From NCBI GenBank assembly GCA_040224245.1, contig JBEGIR010000087.1, positions 28,546 to 92,545 on the forward strand: a DNA stretch of 64,000 nucleotides, written 5' to 3'. This DNA is from Puniceicoccaceae bacterium (lineage in GTDB: Bacteria; Verrucomicrobiota; Verrucomicrobiia; Opitutales; JAFGAQ01). The stretch's first letter is position 1. Each line of letters starts with the position of its first letter. Positions 25,470 to 35,084 of this stretch are shown piece by piece. The position numbers were made by a program, and so were the translations under genes. The notes under the pieces were generated by a model, which saw nothing but the letters and a program-made list of their open reading frames with translations, did not search any database and was not told where the DNA came from.

Positions 25470-28400
25470 TCAGAATTTGAAGGTATTGGTCAGGGTCCAG
25501 ACGGTCTCGCTCGGAATGCGCGCCTGGGCGATGGTGCCATCGGGATTGGCCGAAATCGGGATCAGTTCGTCGTCGGAGAAGAGGTTGCGAACGTTGAGCT
25601 GGATGCTCCAGTCGATACCGTTCTTGAGCACGCGCTGGTAACCGATCCAGGCGTCAATATCGGTCTCGCTGGGTCCGTAGATCGGGTTGGCCGCATCGGT
25701 TACCCAAATCGCAGCGTCTTCGTTGTATTTGGGATAATAACCAATGGCTGCCTTATCCTGCCAGCGAACCGCACCGCCGATGTTCACGTTCTTGAGCCGT
25801 CCGGTCTCAATCTTGTAATTGGTGACCAGGTTCATGCGCCACTTGCGCAACTCGTTGACGGACTGCCCGTTGCCCGCAATCGCGTTCTGATACGGACCAA
25901 ACACGTTCTGCATCATGCGACCGCCAAAGGTGTCGCCGACCGAGGAGTAGGTTGTATTACCACCCCAGTGACGCACATCGGCAATCCCGTCAATCGTCCA
26001 GTAGGTCAGGTTGCTGGGTCCGCCGGGATTATTGTCATACCCGTCAAACCAGAGGTCCTTGTTGGCTTCGATGAAACTGGCCCAGTCGGAGAGCACGTTG
26101 CTGCGCTCGGCCTCGGCCTTGGCGGCGTTGAAGGCAATGCGCCAGTTGCTCTTGGGATTGAGGGTGAGTTCAAACTCGATGCCCTTGGACACGAGATCGT
26201 TGGTCAACTTCTGCCCGGCAGGCGAACCCTCACCCCAGATGCGGTAAGCGTCACCTTCGATTTTTTCGAATTCCTTCGAATCCACCCAGGTCATGTCGAG
26301 CGGGCGGAACCACTCCGCATTGCTGCGCGCGGCAAACCATGCTTCACGATAGGCAATCTCCTCGGCATCCAGTGGCGGAGCCAGATAAGGTTGATCGGTA
26401 TCGGGGTTGATGTCTCCTTCATCGACAAAGCTTGCCGAACCGGGAACTGCAGAGCGCCGAATGCGCAGCGGCTGGTTGACCAGTGCACTGAGCTGTTCCT
26501 GCCAGTTGTCCGGAAGGGGCTGGGAGGCAACGCTCTGATCATAGGAATCGCCAAAAAACCACTCGTTGACGAGGAACTCGGGGGTGACTTGTGTCGGATC
26601 TGCCTTCTGGGAGTCCCACGTCTCCTGCGCAAGTGTATTCATCGTGCGGACGATGCCCGCCTTTGCCCAGTAGATCATGCCGGACGGGTCGCTGAGCGTC
26701 GTATTCTTCTGCACGGTTTCATACCAGGTGACACGCAGTGCAACCTTGTTGTCAAAGGCCGTCACGAGGAAGCCGTAGTCCGTCGTCTCTCCGGAGGGGG
26801 CTGCCAGTTTATTGCCATACACATCGGTCCCCACTTCCGACGGACGGAAGCTGTTGGACTCGTTGTAATTGAGGCTGAGGGTCATGCCTTTTGGCATTTC
26901 ATAGCCAAACATCTCCAGAATTTTGTCGGCATGCACCACTAAGCCCCAGCTGCGGCGCTCTTCTTCGGCGACGAGCGGTGTGACACCGTCATAGTTCCAA
27001 TCGGAGCTGTAGGGCAATGGAACACGGTATTCATCCCGCACGAGCACGTTGGGCTTATCCCAGCGCTCGTATTCATCGCGACGCCAGCCAAAGAGTGGAA
27101 CAATCGCATCATTGAGCAGTTTGCCCTGCCAGACCACCGACATCGAATCGGTCGTATCATAGCCCTGTGAGGTGCCCGTATAGAGGCGATCCAGGTCATC
27201 ACGGTAGTTGAGCAGGTTCAACTGGGCGTTGTGCCAGGTCTGGGTGTTTTCATCCCAGAGCAGCGTATTGTTGGTCGTTCCGGGATTGTGTTTGCTGGTC
27301 ACGCCATGAATCGCTGAGGAAGGAATGCTGTCGAAATCCGACACGTTGAGCAGGCTGTCGCCGATGTAATGAATGCCCCACCAACTGAAGTAGTTGGGAG
27401 AGTTCAGGTACGGATTGCCGTAGCTATCCACATCCCAGTTGTAGAGATCATAGTTGCGGTGAAAGTTTTCGTAGCGCTGACTGGAGTAGGTCGCCGTCAC
27501 GGTTTGTTCACCAAACAGAGTGGTCAACCAACCTTCATCGATATAGTTGGAGAGGTCGAATTTCCCGAAGGCAGTTGCGCGAAATGCACGACGGTCCTCT
27601 TCGTTGTTCTGTCCCGAACTGGGACCAATGAGAACTGGACGACCGACATCCGGATTCGGCTCTCCGTCCCGCAGCACGGTGTTCACGTCAACGGTCACGC
27701 GGTTGGTGCTGATGGCGTTGTGATATCCCGAATCATAGTTCTCCCGGTAGTAGGAGAGATTCACGCCTGCCAATCCGTCGAAGTAGGTCTGGGTCAGCGA
27801 CATTTCGATGGTATCAAACTCATTCCACTCGCGCTTGTTGGGTCCCTGGATCGTGCGATCAATGAACGCCAGCGGTCCGCTCAGGATCATCTGCGTGGGC
27901 CAGAGGCTGGAACCAAACCCGTTGAAGGTATTCCCAGTCTCACTTTCGTAGCGTGATATGATGTCCATGACCAGCGCATTGCCAGCGTAGTAGCTTGCAC
28001 TGTTTTTGTTCCAGACGCCCGTGCCGCCTTCATCGTAGTTGGGATTGGTCACACCGCTGAGTCCTCCCCAGGGCGAACCATCGCGCTGCCGGTAGGCATC
28101 CATGCGTCCGTTACCGATGGCGTTGCTGTTGGGTTGCTGAAAGATGGTTCCCGGTGAGGAGTTCCACCAGTCCCGCGCCGGTGCGCCTGAAAAGTAGTGC
28201 GACAACTCACGATGCTGCACGCCATCCGGGTCCGTCGGGATCCCGTTGCTGGTGAGCGGATCATACATGAGGTATTGGTTGAGCGGACCAAACCAGTTGG
28301 TGATGAAGTCCGCTGCGGTCACGGGGACCGGTCGGTTTCCGCTGAGTTTTCCATACTCCGCACGCACATCGATCTGGGTGTAGATGCTGTCTGCCAGTTT

Positions 28401-29189
28401 GGGTTGCCAGCGCATGGCCGCATAGAGGCGACGGTCGTCATCGTAGGTGTGATCCTGGCGAAATTTTTCCTCATCGTTGAGTCCGACCACACGCACTGCG
28501 AGTGTATCGTCAATGATGGGCAGGTTGACATCCACCATCTCACGATGCGAACCGTAGCTGTCCATGCTGATGCGCACCTCGCCCATGAATTTGCTGGGCG
28601 ATGCATCGCGCAGGGTCGCATTGATGATGCCAGCCGGACTGCCCAATCCAAACAGAATCGAGTTCGGCCCACGCTGGATGTCCAGGCGTTCGGTATTGTA
28701 AGCATCCATCGGCAGGCTGGTCGCGAAAAAACTGCGCGTCAGGTCGGCCGTATTGAGTCCGCGCAGGCGGGTGCCTGTCTGCGGATTCACCAGCATGCGG
28801 TTGCGGTAACTTCCGTCATTGGCATCGGTGCCGTAATAGTTCCCGCCGATACCCGCCACTTCCGCACTGGTCTGGTAGATGAGGATGTCCTCAAGATTGA
28901 CCGATGCGGTATCGTCAAAAAACTCACGGGTGACGACCGAAATCGCCGAGGCAACGTCCTTGAGATCGGTATTGATTCGGGAACCAGCGAGCGATGAAGT
29001 CGCCAGGTAACCCATGTTTTCATCGGTTAACACCTCGAAGGGAGACAGGGTATATACTTCACTTTGCTCAGACTCAGATGACGCATCTTCCAGATCCGAT
29101 TCCCTCTCTGTCTGAGCGACAGCGAGGCTTGGTGTGCACAACACCAGCAGCAACAATCCGATGGATCGTTGGGTTTGCATAGCTTTCAT
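25470..29189 (-). CDS. TonB-dependent outer-membrane receptor, paralog of the adjacent one
   Basis: About 1239 residues. The organisation matches the neighbouring receptor: signal peptide (about 1-25), acidic segment, TLSPFEVLTDENMG, plug with YLATSSLAGSRINTDLKDVA, TRLRGLNTADLTRSFF and QRGPNSILFGLGSPAGIIN, and a barrel ending LTNTFKF. Near the C-terminus both proteins share ISANPDGTIAQ-like and RIPSE motifs. The frame can be opened with a GTG at 29195. The ATG at 29189 (or 29180) is a more usual start. The upstream leader is C/A-rich with no Shine-Dalgarno sequence. It likely binds a related or larger glycan than its partner. Confidence 0.92.
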   Translation of the reverse strand: MKAMQTQRSIGLLLLVLCTPSLAVAQTERESDLEDASSESEQSEVYTLSPFEVLTDENMGYLATSSLAGSRINTDLKDVASAISVVTREFFDDTASVNLEDILIYQTSAEVAGIGGNYYGTDANDGSYRNRMLVNPQTGTRLRGLNTADLTRSFFATSLPMDAYNTERLDIQRGPNSILFGLGSPAGIINATLRDASPSKFMGEVRISMDSYGSHREMVDVNLPIIDDTLAVRVVGLNDEEKFRQDHTYDDDRRLYAAMRWQPKLADSIYTQIDVRAEYGKLSGNRPVPVTAADFITNWFGPLNQYLMYDPLTSNGIPTDPDGVQHRELSHYFSGAPARDWWNSSPGTIFQQPNSNAIGNGRMDAYRQRDGSPWGGLSGVTNPNYDEGGTGVWNKNSASYYAGNALVMDIISRYESETGNTFNGFGSSLWPTQMILSGPLAFIDRTIQGPNKREWNEFDTIEMSLTQTYFDGLAGVNLSYYRENYDSGYHNAISTNRVTVDVNTVLRDGEPNPDVGRPVLIGPSSGQNNEEDRRAFRATAFGKFDLSNYIDEGWLTTLFGEQTVTATYSSQRYENFHRNYDLYNWDVDSYGNPYLNSPNYFSWWGIHYIGDSLLNVSDFDSIPSSAIHGVTSKHNPGTTNNTLLWDENTQTWHNAQLNLLNYRDDLDRLYTGTSQGYDTTDSMSVVWQGKLLNDAIVPLFGWRRDEYERWDKPNVLVRDEYRVPLPYSSDWNYDGVTPLVAEEERRSWGLVVHADKILEMFGYEMPKGMTLSLNYNESNSFRPSEVGTDVYGNKLAAPSGETTDYGFLVTAFDNKVALRVTWYETVQKNTTLSDPSGMIYWAKAGIVRTMNTLAQETWDSQKADPTQVTPEFLVNEWFFGDSYDQSVASQPLPDNWQEQLSALVNQPLRIRRSAVPGSASFVDEGDINPDTDQPYLAPPLDAEEIAYREAWFAARSNAEWFRPLDMTWVDSKEFEKIEGDAYRIWGEGSPAGQKLTNDLVSKGIEFELTLNPKSNWRIAFNAAKAEAERSNVLSDWASFIEANKDLWFDGYDNNPGGPSNLTYWTIDGIADVRHWGGNTTYSSVGDTFGGRMMQNVFGPYQNAIAGNGQSVNELRKWRMNLVTNYKIETGRLKNVNIGGAVRWQDKAAIGYYPKYNEDAAIWVTDAANPIYGPSETDIDAWIGYQRVLKNGIDWSIQLNVRNLFSDDELIPISANPDGTIAQARIPSETVWTLTNTFKF

Positions 29190-29251
29190 AATCACTTTGG
29201 GTTTGGGGTTTGGTCGTGATTCGACGAACTGGGGGAGAGACCTGGAACGGC

Positions 29252-31633
29252 TTATGGTTCGCGAACCAGGTCGTCGCCTATGAAAATTTCTGCATTGCGG
29301 ATGCGACCGCGCTTCGAGGTGCCCGGAGCGGGCACAAGGGTGAATCCACTCAGGATTTCCTCCCGACCAAGGTCGATGACGATGGCGTGAGGATGATCCG
29401 GGGTATTGTGGGCAAAGTAGGTACTCCAGACGCTGGAGGTCTGACCATCGATTGCGTTTTCCGCAGTTCCGTCCATGTCGTGGCGTTCTTCACTGCTGAC
29501 GTAGGCAATCGTCCAGCGCTCGTGCGAAATAGCCTGTCCTTCAGAATCGAGCAGATCGATCTCACCGACGGAAGCAACGATCTCCTCATTCCAGGAATCC
29601 TGGGTGAGCAGGCAGAAGTAGCGGCCCCGTGCCAGCTGGTCAAAGTGCACCACCTGTTTGGAGGGGCTGTTCTCAAAAGAAACCTTCTGATGCGGGAGAT
29701 GCGACTCAAGGTTGAGTTCCCGTAATTTACGACGGGGACCCGAGAAGTCGAGTTCCGGTCGGAGCTGATCCAGCACGGGGGATTCGCGACCGGAAATTAC
29801 CGGGGATTCGGGGCCGAGCAGATCCAGCACCACAATCTCGTTTTCCCCGGGCTTGAGCCACGGGCCAGGCAGGTACATCGTCTGCGTGGGTCCAATGTTC
29901 CAGAAGCGACCGAGCGCGTGGCCATTCACCCAGACCACTCCCTTGCCCCATCTGGAGAGGTCAAGAAAGCTGTCACCCGTTTTGTCGAGATCGAAGGTCG
30001 CCCTCCAGAAGCGGGGCTGCGCGGACTGATCATCGCTGACGTTGCGGTAGGACAATTGCTCCCGGTAGGACTGCTCCAGGGTGAGCGGATAGTGTGCCCA
30101 GTCGAGGAGTTCGGTACTTTCACCCGATTCCGAGATCAAGGTCACGGGTCCGTGCATGCCCTTGCGGTCGTGAATCTCGGGACCAAAGTTGATGCGGCCC
30201 ATCGACCACACGAAAATTTGCAGGCGGCTTTCCGCACTGCGCTCGGGTAGAGGAACCTCGAAGGACCGACTGCGACGGTCGGTGACTCCGAGGAACACTC
30301 CATCGAGATACACCCATGAAAAGTCATTGATCGCCTCCGCACGGAGCGTTCCAGCGGAACCCGGTGCAAGCTTGGTTTCATACACCATGCCCGCACGATA
30401 CACATCGAGCGTTTCGAAGGTTTGGGGTTCCGTGTGCTGGATGGACTCGGGCAGATTTTCCAATACGGCTGCCTGTTGGGAGAATGAAATGGCGGGGATG
30501 GAAATCACGGGATTGCGTGCCGGGGGTTCCGGGATCCGCTGACCATCCGGCAGGTGTTGCTGGACCATGTCCCGCAGCATGAAAAACGCATCGGTGGTCC
30601 AACCTGCTTCCGAGACCGGAGCATCGTAGTCATAGCTCGAGGTGTCGGGTTTGAAGGGACGATCTGCCCCAGCCCAAAACCCAAATGTCGTGCCGCCATG
30701 CACCATGTAGATGCTATAGGAGGCACCCATAGCAGTCATCTTATCCAAGGTTGGAATGTAGGTGGACGGATCACCATCGTGGTGTGGGTTTCCCCAGGTA
30801 TCAAACCAGGCGGGGTAAAACTCCCCACACATCAGGGGTCCGGTGGGCTGGAATTCCCTGAGCGCCGCAAACGCAGAGTCGGGGTCGCTGCCAAAGTTCA
30901 CCACCTGAAACAGATCTGGATCAAATCCACGTGCAATCGAATAGGGTGGATTGCAGGCAAAGAGCGGCACTTCAAATCCAGCATCCAGCAGGGCCTGCTT
31001 CATCTCGCCCATGTAGGCCGCATCATCTCCGTAAAATCCATATTCATTCTCCACCTGCACCATCAGGATGGGGCCGCCCTGCGTCACCTGCAGCGGTGCG
31101 AGCTGCTCACCGACCTGCTCAAAATAGCGGCGCGTTGCCTCGACAAAGCGGGAATCGCGGGAGCGCAACGCAATGTCTTCATGCTTGAGCAGCCACCAGG
31201 GAAGTCCGCCCATCTCCCACTCGGCACAGGAATAGGGTCCCGGGCGCAAAATCACCCACAATCCCGCTTCCTGCGCAAGACGGCAAAACTCCGCCACATC
31301 CGCCTGGTCCTGCCAGGTGAATTCGCCCTCGCGTCGCTCGTGAAAATTCCAGAAAAGATAGACGCAGACTGCGTTCATGCCCGTGGCCCGCACCATTTCA
31401 ATGCGGTGCTTCCAATACTCGCGCGGCACACGGGCGTAGTGGATTTCACCACAGCGAATCTGCAGGGGTTCACCATTGAGCAGGAAGGCCTGTTCTCCGA
31501 TCTCAAAAGTGGCAGCAGCAGCATTGGGTATCGACGCTACGCCGTGCGCTGAGCATCCTGCAAACAGGATAACCATTACCGACAGGCGCAGCAGTGTGCG
31601 AACCACACTGCGGGTTCGAAGGATTTCAATCAT
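29252..31633 (-). CDS. Glycoside hydrolase family 35 beta-galactosidase, probable lipoprotein
   Basis: A 793-residue enzyme. The N-terminus has a hydrophobic stretch ending LFAGCS, a possible lipobox, which suggests anchoring in a membrane. The GH35 barrel shows GEIHYARVPREYWKHR, YLFWNFHE, RPGPYSCAEWEMGGLPWWL and VENEYGFYG with acid/base Glu197. GEFYPAWFD carries nucleophile Glu271. C-terminal jelly-roll domains follow, including KGVVWVNGHALGRFWNIGP. The frame is open to 31855, but the ATG at 31633 precedes the signal sequence directly. It lies head-to-head with the AraC regulator gene, with a 213-bp shared promoter region. It would release terminal beta-galactose. Confidence 0.92.
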   Translation of the reverse strand: MIEILRTRSVVRTLLRLSVMVILFAGCSAHGVASIPNAAAATFEIGEQAFLLNGEPLQIRCGEIHYARVPREYWKHRIEMVRATGMNAVCVYLFWNFHERREGEFTWQDQADVAEFCRLAQEAGLWVILRPGPYSCAEWEMGGLPWWLLKHEDIALRSRDSRFVEATRRYFEQVGEQLAPLQVTQGGPILMVQVENEYGFYGDDAAYMGEMKQALLDAGFEVPLFACNPPYSIARGFDPDLFQVVNFGSDPDSAFAALREFQPTGPLMCGEFYPAWFDTWGNPHHDGDPSTYIPTLDKMTAMGASYSIYMVHGGTTFGFWAGADRPFKPDTSSYDYDAPVSEAGWTTDAFFMLRDMVQQHLPDGQRIPEPPARNPVISIPAISFSQQAAVLENLPESIQHTEPQTFETLDVYRAGMVYETKLAPGSAGTLRAEAINDFSWVYLDGVFLGVTDRRSRSFEVPLPERSAESRLQIFVWSMGRINFGPEIHDRKGMHGPVTLISESGESTELLDWAHYPLTLEQSYREQLSYRNVSDDQSAQPRFWRATFDLDKTGDSFLDLSRWGKGVVWVNGHALGRFWNIGPTQTMYLPGPWLKPGENEIVVLDLLGPESPVISGRESPVLDQLRPELDFSGPRRKLRELNLESHLPHQKVSFENSPSKQVVHFDQLARGRYFCLLTQDSWNEEIVASVGEIDLLDSEGQAISHERWTIAYVSSEERHDMDGTAENAIDGQTSSVWSTYFAHNTPDHPHAIVIDLGREEILSGFTLVPAPGTSKRGRIRNAEIFIGDDLVREP

Positions 31634-31846
31634 GGGTAAGTCGGGGTCGACAGAATCGCTTCTGGTCAATGGGTGAATAACGCAAAAAATTCGATGGATA
31701 GTATAGCCGCTCCAGATCGACGCATCTATCCCCCATTGGGGTGAAAATGGAATCGAGGCACAGAACGGCCGTTGGAAGGGTCTGTACTTTTCCTTTCCAT
31801 CGGCTGCACACGCGGTTAGATTTCTTGATCCACCTGGCTTCGTTCG
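31634..31846. promoter_or_regulatory. Divergent promoter region between GH35 gene and AraC regulator gene
   Basis: This 213-bp gene-free stretch separates two genes read outward in opposite directions. It must hold promoters for both and is the natural target of the AraC-type regulator. I see no perfect long palindrome in it, and I cannot assign the -35 and -10 boxes with confidence. Confidence 0.55.
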
Positions 31847-32728
31847 ATGAAACACAATGCCTGCATGATTCCCGAAGGGTTTGAAGGACAGCAGCTTTAC
31901 CGTGTGCCCGCACAGGCACTGCGGCGCATGCGCTCACGCCCCTTCACCCGGGATTTCATCATCACTGACCTTGGTTTTTTTCCAGCATCGCGGGGTCATG
32001 GAATCACGCGTCCTGCAGGAGTTGACCAGTGGATTTTGATCTTCGTGAACTCGGGAACGGGCTGGGTTGAAGCCGATGACACTCAGCACCAGCTGCGTGA
32101 GCATGAAGTGCTGCTGCTTCCACCCGGGAGGGGCCATTCCTACGGGGCCAGTGATGCCGACCCGTGGAGCATCTTCTGGTTTCACTTTGAGGGCAAGGGT
32201 AGCCATGCTCTGCTCGAATGGTTAGGCGATGTCGACCCGGTGATGCTGCGGCGCGCCCAGTCCCCGGATGGAATGCGTCGGCAGTTTCGTTCGATTCTCA
32301 ACGGGGTCGAACGCGGTTACCCGGATCATACGCTGCTCGAGCTTTCCCGAACCCTCATCAACGTGCTGAGTCTGCTGCACCGCAATCCACCCCATCCACA
32401 CCGCAACGACGCTTTCGAACGCATGGAGGCCGTCATGGTCCGCATGCGCGCCGATCTTCGGCAACCCGGAAGTCTGCAGGACTATGCACGCACTTGCGCG
32501 CTTTCGGTGCCGCAGTTCTGTCATCTCTTCAAATCCCACACCGGCATCAGCCCCATGGCTTACCTGACCGAGCTTCGCATGCAGCTCGCATGCGAATACC
32601 TCGACACCACGGACTGGAGCGTGAAGCAAATCGCTGCGGAACTCGGATATGCCGATGCCCTGTATTTCTCGAGGGCCTTCAAAAAATGCGTTGGCAAATC
32701 CCCCAAGCAATACCGGGACGCCTGGTGA
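31847..32728 (+). CDS. AraC-family transcriptional regulator with cupin-type sensing domain
   Basis: A 293-residue regulator. The N-terminal half is an AraC arabinose-binding/cupin-like domain with HQLREHEVLLLPPGRGHSYG and DPWSIFWFHFEG. The C-terminal part has two helix-turn-helix motifs (about 195-293), including SVPQFCHLFKSHTGISPMAY and SVKQIAAELGYADALYFSRA, and ends KSPKQYRDAW. It is divergent from the GH35 gene, so it probably senses a sugar and controls the polysaccharide locus. A second ATG at 31865 is an alternative start. Confidence 0.93.
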   Translation: MKHNACMIPEGFEGQQLYRVPAQALRRMRSRPFTRDFIITDLGFFPASRGHGITRPAGVDQWILIFVNSGTGWVEADDTQHQLREHEVLLLPPGRGHSYGASDADPWSIFWFHFEGKGSHALLEWLGDVDPVMLRRAQSPDGMRRQFRSILNGVERGYPDHTLLELSRTLINVLSLLHRNPPHPHRNDAFERMEAVMVRMRADLRQPGSLQDYARTCALSVPQFCHLFKSHTGISPMAYLTELRMQLACEYLDTTDWSVKQIAAELGYADALYFSRAFKKCVGKSPKQYRDAW

Positions 32729-33310
32729 CGAATCTGCATCCTGAACCACTCGAAGCATCGATTCTTTCTAAACCACTTCAGAGCGAAGCGCATTCAAACC
32801 CTACTTGTCGGGTGCGAAGCAAATTTCTCAGAAAACACAGATAGGTTTTAGTCGAGACCCATTCCCCAACCCCGTTCTCGCCGGATCTTCTCTCATGGCA
32901 ATTTCCCTATCTTGCGTAGGGCTCCCGTTCGCCGGGAGCCGCCGTTCCCCCAAGCCATCGGTTCCCCCATAACGGAATTTGGAAAAATTTCGCCCCCTGG
33001 AAACACTCGAATACCTCAACGGTTCCACCTTTTCCCAGTAACAAGTTCAAGAACTACCCACAAAAACCTGTTGCGCGCAACGCATCCTGTTGGACTAGCC
33101 TCGCCAGACCATCGAGAGAAGCGCAGCGGAACGATGTTCTGACTGCGCCCTTCCGGCACTGATCCGGCTTTCGCTTTCAACTATTTCTCATTCGACATCG
33201 CAGCTGCGCTGCACTGTGCGTCAGCCTTCTCCAACACTGAGCCAGCCAAGAGCATCGATTTTTCGCCATTGCTGCTAACAGCCGCATTTCGCAACTCAGG
33301 GACTTCCCAA
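32729..33310. other. Gene-free stretch of 582 bp between AraC regulator and DUF2235 gene
   Basis: No frame here looks like a protein: open stretches are short and lack recognisable motifs. The clearest structure is a perfect 8-bp stem-loop, GGCTCCCG-TTCGC-CGGGAGCC, at 32920-32940, without a following T-tract. The region is the 3' flank of both converging genes. Confidence 0.6.
32920..32940. other. Perfect 8-bp stem-loop in intergenic region
   Basis: GGCTCCCG pairs exactly with CGGGAGCC around the loop TTCGC. There is no T-tract, so it is not a classical terminator. It may act as an RNA 3'-end stabiliser or be one copy of a dispersed palindrome. Confidence 0.5.
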
Positions 33311-34870
33311 TCAGCTGCGTTTGATATGCACCCACACCCAACCCTGGTTGTTGTCGAATTTGTCGATGAGGTCGAGTTTGCTGGAAAGGTCGTTGGCGGC
33401 AAAGCACAGTTCGCCGTCGGTCCATGCTTCCAGTAAAATGGAGTAGGCTTCAAAAGCATTGGGCGGAATAGGAATTTCCATTCGCTGCCAGTCGGACTGC
33501 CCGATGCGGACCACGAGTTCAAACCAGTTTGCGGCCTTGCACAGGCGTCCACCGCGCGCGCTTTGAATCATCCGCTTTTTGAGAATGCCCACATCGACGG
33601 GTTTTCCCTTTTGATAAGGTCTGCGGCTGGCGTCGTCAGTGCTCCAGCCGAGAATATCGCAGGGATCGAAATCCCCATCCTTCCAGACCTGGAGTCGGGA
33701 AAGGGTCAAGGTGTAGCGAGTGCCTTGCAGGACTTGAATGTGCGAGGGGTTGGACTTCAGTCGAGCGAATACCCGGACTCGGGATGACTCACCCTGCTCG
33801 AGAAGCACGGCGCTCGATGAGGCGGGTGGATGCGCTTGGGGAAGCGCGTTCAGTTCGGTTGCAAAGCGACGCTTCAGATTCGTCGGGCGATAGCTTGAGT
33901 CCTGCACCCAGCGCTCACGAGCGGAGGCATCAATATCGCTCCAACTCACGGCAGCTGCGGGCAAAGGACGGCGCTTTTTGCCATAGAAAAAATCAATGTC
34001 CTCCGGGAAGAAGATGCTCGAATCGGTGATGGCGTGGTCGTGCAGCCGCTCGAGGTCGGCGTTGAGGTCGATTCCCAGCGCAAATGCTTGTTCGATCATC
34101 CAGACGAGGCACCGGTTGGAAAGTCCGCGCTTTTCCCAGGAACCACCGCCCACGCAGCCATGATCGCCCGGAAACCAGTGCTGTACCAGCTGCGTCACAG
34201 CATTGCCCGGTGCGATCTCCATAAGGGTTGCCTCAAACTCCTTGCGCAGCTCGTCAATGGCGACGGCATGCAGTGCCCGTTCGATGTGGTCGCCAAGCAG
34301 CACATCGTGAAACTGGTAGCGCTTGCGCAGCAGATTGTCGATGGGAAGGAATGGAACCTTGTCCGGGATGCCCAAGGCTCCGACCGTGTCCCAGCATCCC
34401 AGCAGGGTCACTCGCGGATGCGGCACACTGAATGCGGACTTGAACGCCTGCTGCTGCTCCGGTTTGCGACTGCGGTACAGCTCGAGCGCTTCCGGGATCT
34501 GCTTCAGATTCCGGCGAGGCACAATGCCGACTCGGCCGATCAGACCCGCGACGCTTCGAACTGTGAAGGCACCCCGACTGAAGCCAAAGAGGCAGATTTC
34601 GCAGTCTGGCTCGTGGTTCACACAGATGAACCGGTAGGCCTCATAGATCAGGTGGTCGATGCCTTTTCCCAGTCCACCCTGCCAGAGGCGTTCAATGCCG
34701 TTGGCATCCGCTCCCACGCCATCATCGTAGAAGACACACTGGTAGACAGGTTCTGTCCCGGACTTGCCGGTTGCCTGGATGCATTGCACCAGGCGACCCA
34801 CATTGGTCAGGTAGCGCATGCGGAGATCGTTCCAGGTTCCGTCACAACAGACAATGAGGCGTTTTTTCAT
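33311..34870 (-). CDS. DUF2235 alpha/beta-hydrolase-like protein
   Basis: A 519-residue protein starting MKKRLIVCCDGTWND, the hallmark of DUF2235. The FYDDGVG segment and the nucleophile-elbow-like GFSRGAFTVR (Ser98) follow, then GCWDTVGALGIP. The family is related to type VI secretion phospholipase effectors of the Tle1 group, but many members are stand-alone enzymes of unknown substrate. The C-terminal 170 residues form a separate region that I do not recognise. No secretion genes are nearby. A clear Shine-Dalgarno (AAAGGAG, 7 nt before ATG) makes this start unusually strong for the window. It has no signal peptide. Confidence 0.85.
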   Translation of the reverse strand: MKKRLIVCCDGTWNDLRMRYLTNVGRLVQCIQATGKSGTEPVYQCVFYDDGVGADANGIERLWQGGLGKGIDHLIYEAYRFICVNHEPDCEICLFGFSRGAFTVRSVAGLIGRVGIVPRRNLKQIPEALELYRSRKPEQQQAFKSAFSVPHPRVTLLGCWDTVGALGIPDKVPFLPIDNLLRKRYQFHDVLLGDHIERALHAVAIDELRKEFEATLMEIAPGNAVTQLVQHWFPGDHGCVGGGSWEKRGLSNRCLVWMIEQAFALGIDLNADLERLHDHAITDSSIFFPEDIDFFYGKKRRPLPAAAVSWSDIDASARERWVQDSSYRPTNLKRRFATELNALPQAHPPASSSAVLLEQGESSRVRVFARLKSNPSHIQVLQGTRYTLTLSRLQVWKDGDFDPCDILGWSTDDASRRPYQKGKPVDVGILKKRMIQSARGGRLCKAANWFELVVRIGQSDWQRMEIPIPPNAFEAYSILLEAWTDGELCFAANDLSSKLDLIDKFDNNQGWVWVHIKRS

Positions 34871-35084
34871 CGGAGGCTCCTTTCAAAGGTGAGGGTTAAC
34901 CCCAGCATAGTGTGCTTTCATGGCCTGGGCGAGGGCCTGAACTACCTGATGAAAGGTAGAAGAGTGAGCTGTAGAGCGAACATCAGGGTCAATTTCCACA
35001 GGAAATCATAGCGGCAGTTTGAAGGAAATCCGCAGGACGCTTATTTTTTCCATTCATCTTCTGTTGATTCAACCCCTTCAAATC

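Noticed and set aside
23009..26942. Very long plus-strand open frames opposite the two TonB receptor genes (e.g. 726 and 510 codons)
   Set aside because: They have no recognisable motifs or family features. The minus-strand frames carry clear plug, barrel and signal-peptide motifs, and long antisense frames are common in GC-rich genes of this size.
33311..34870. Type VI secretion effector island around the DUF2235 gene
   Set aside because: No VgrG, PAAR, Hcp or Tss genes occur anywhere in the window.
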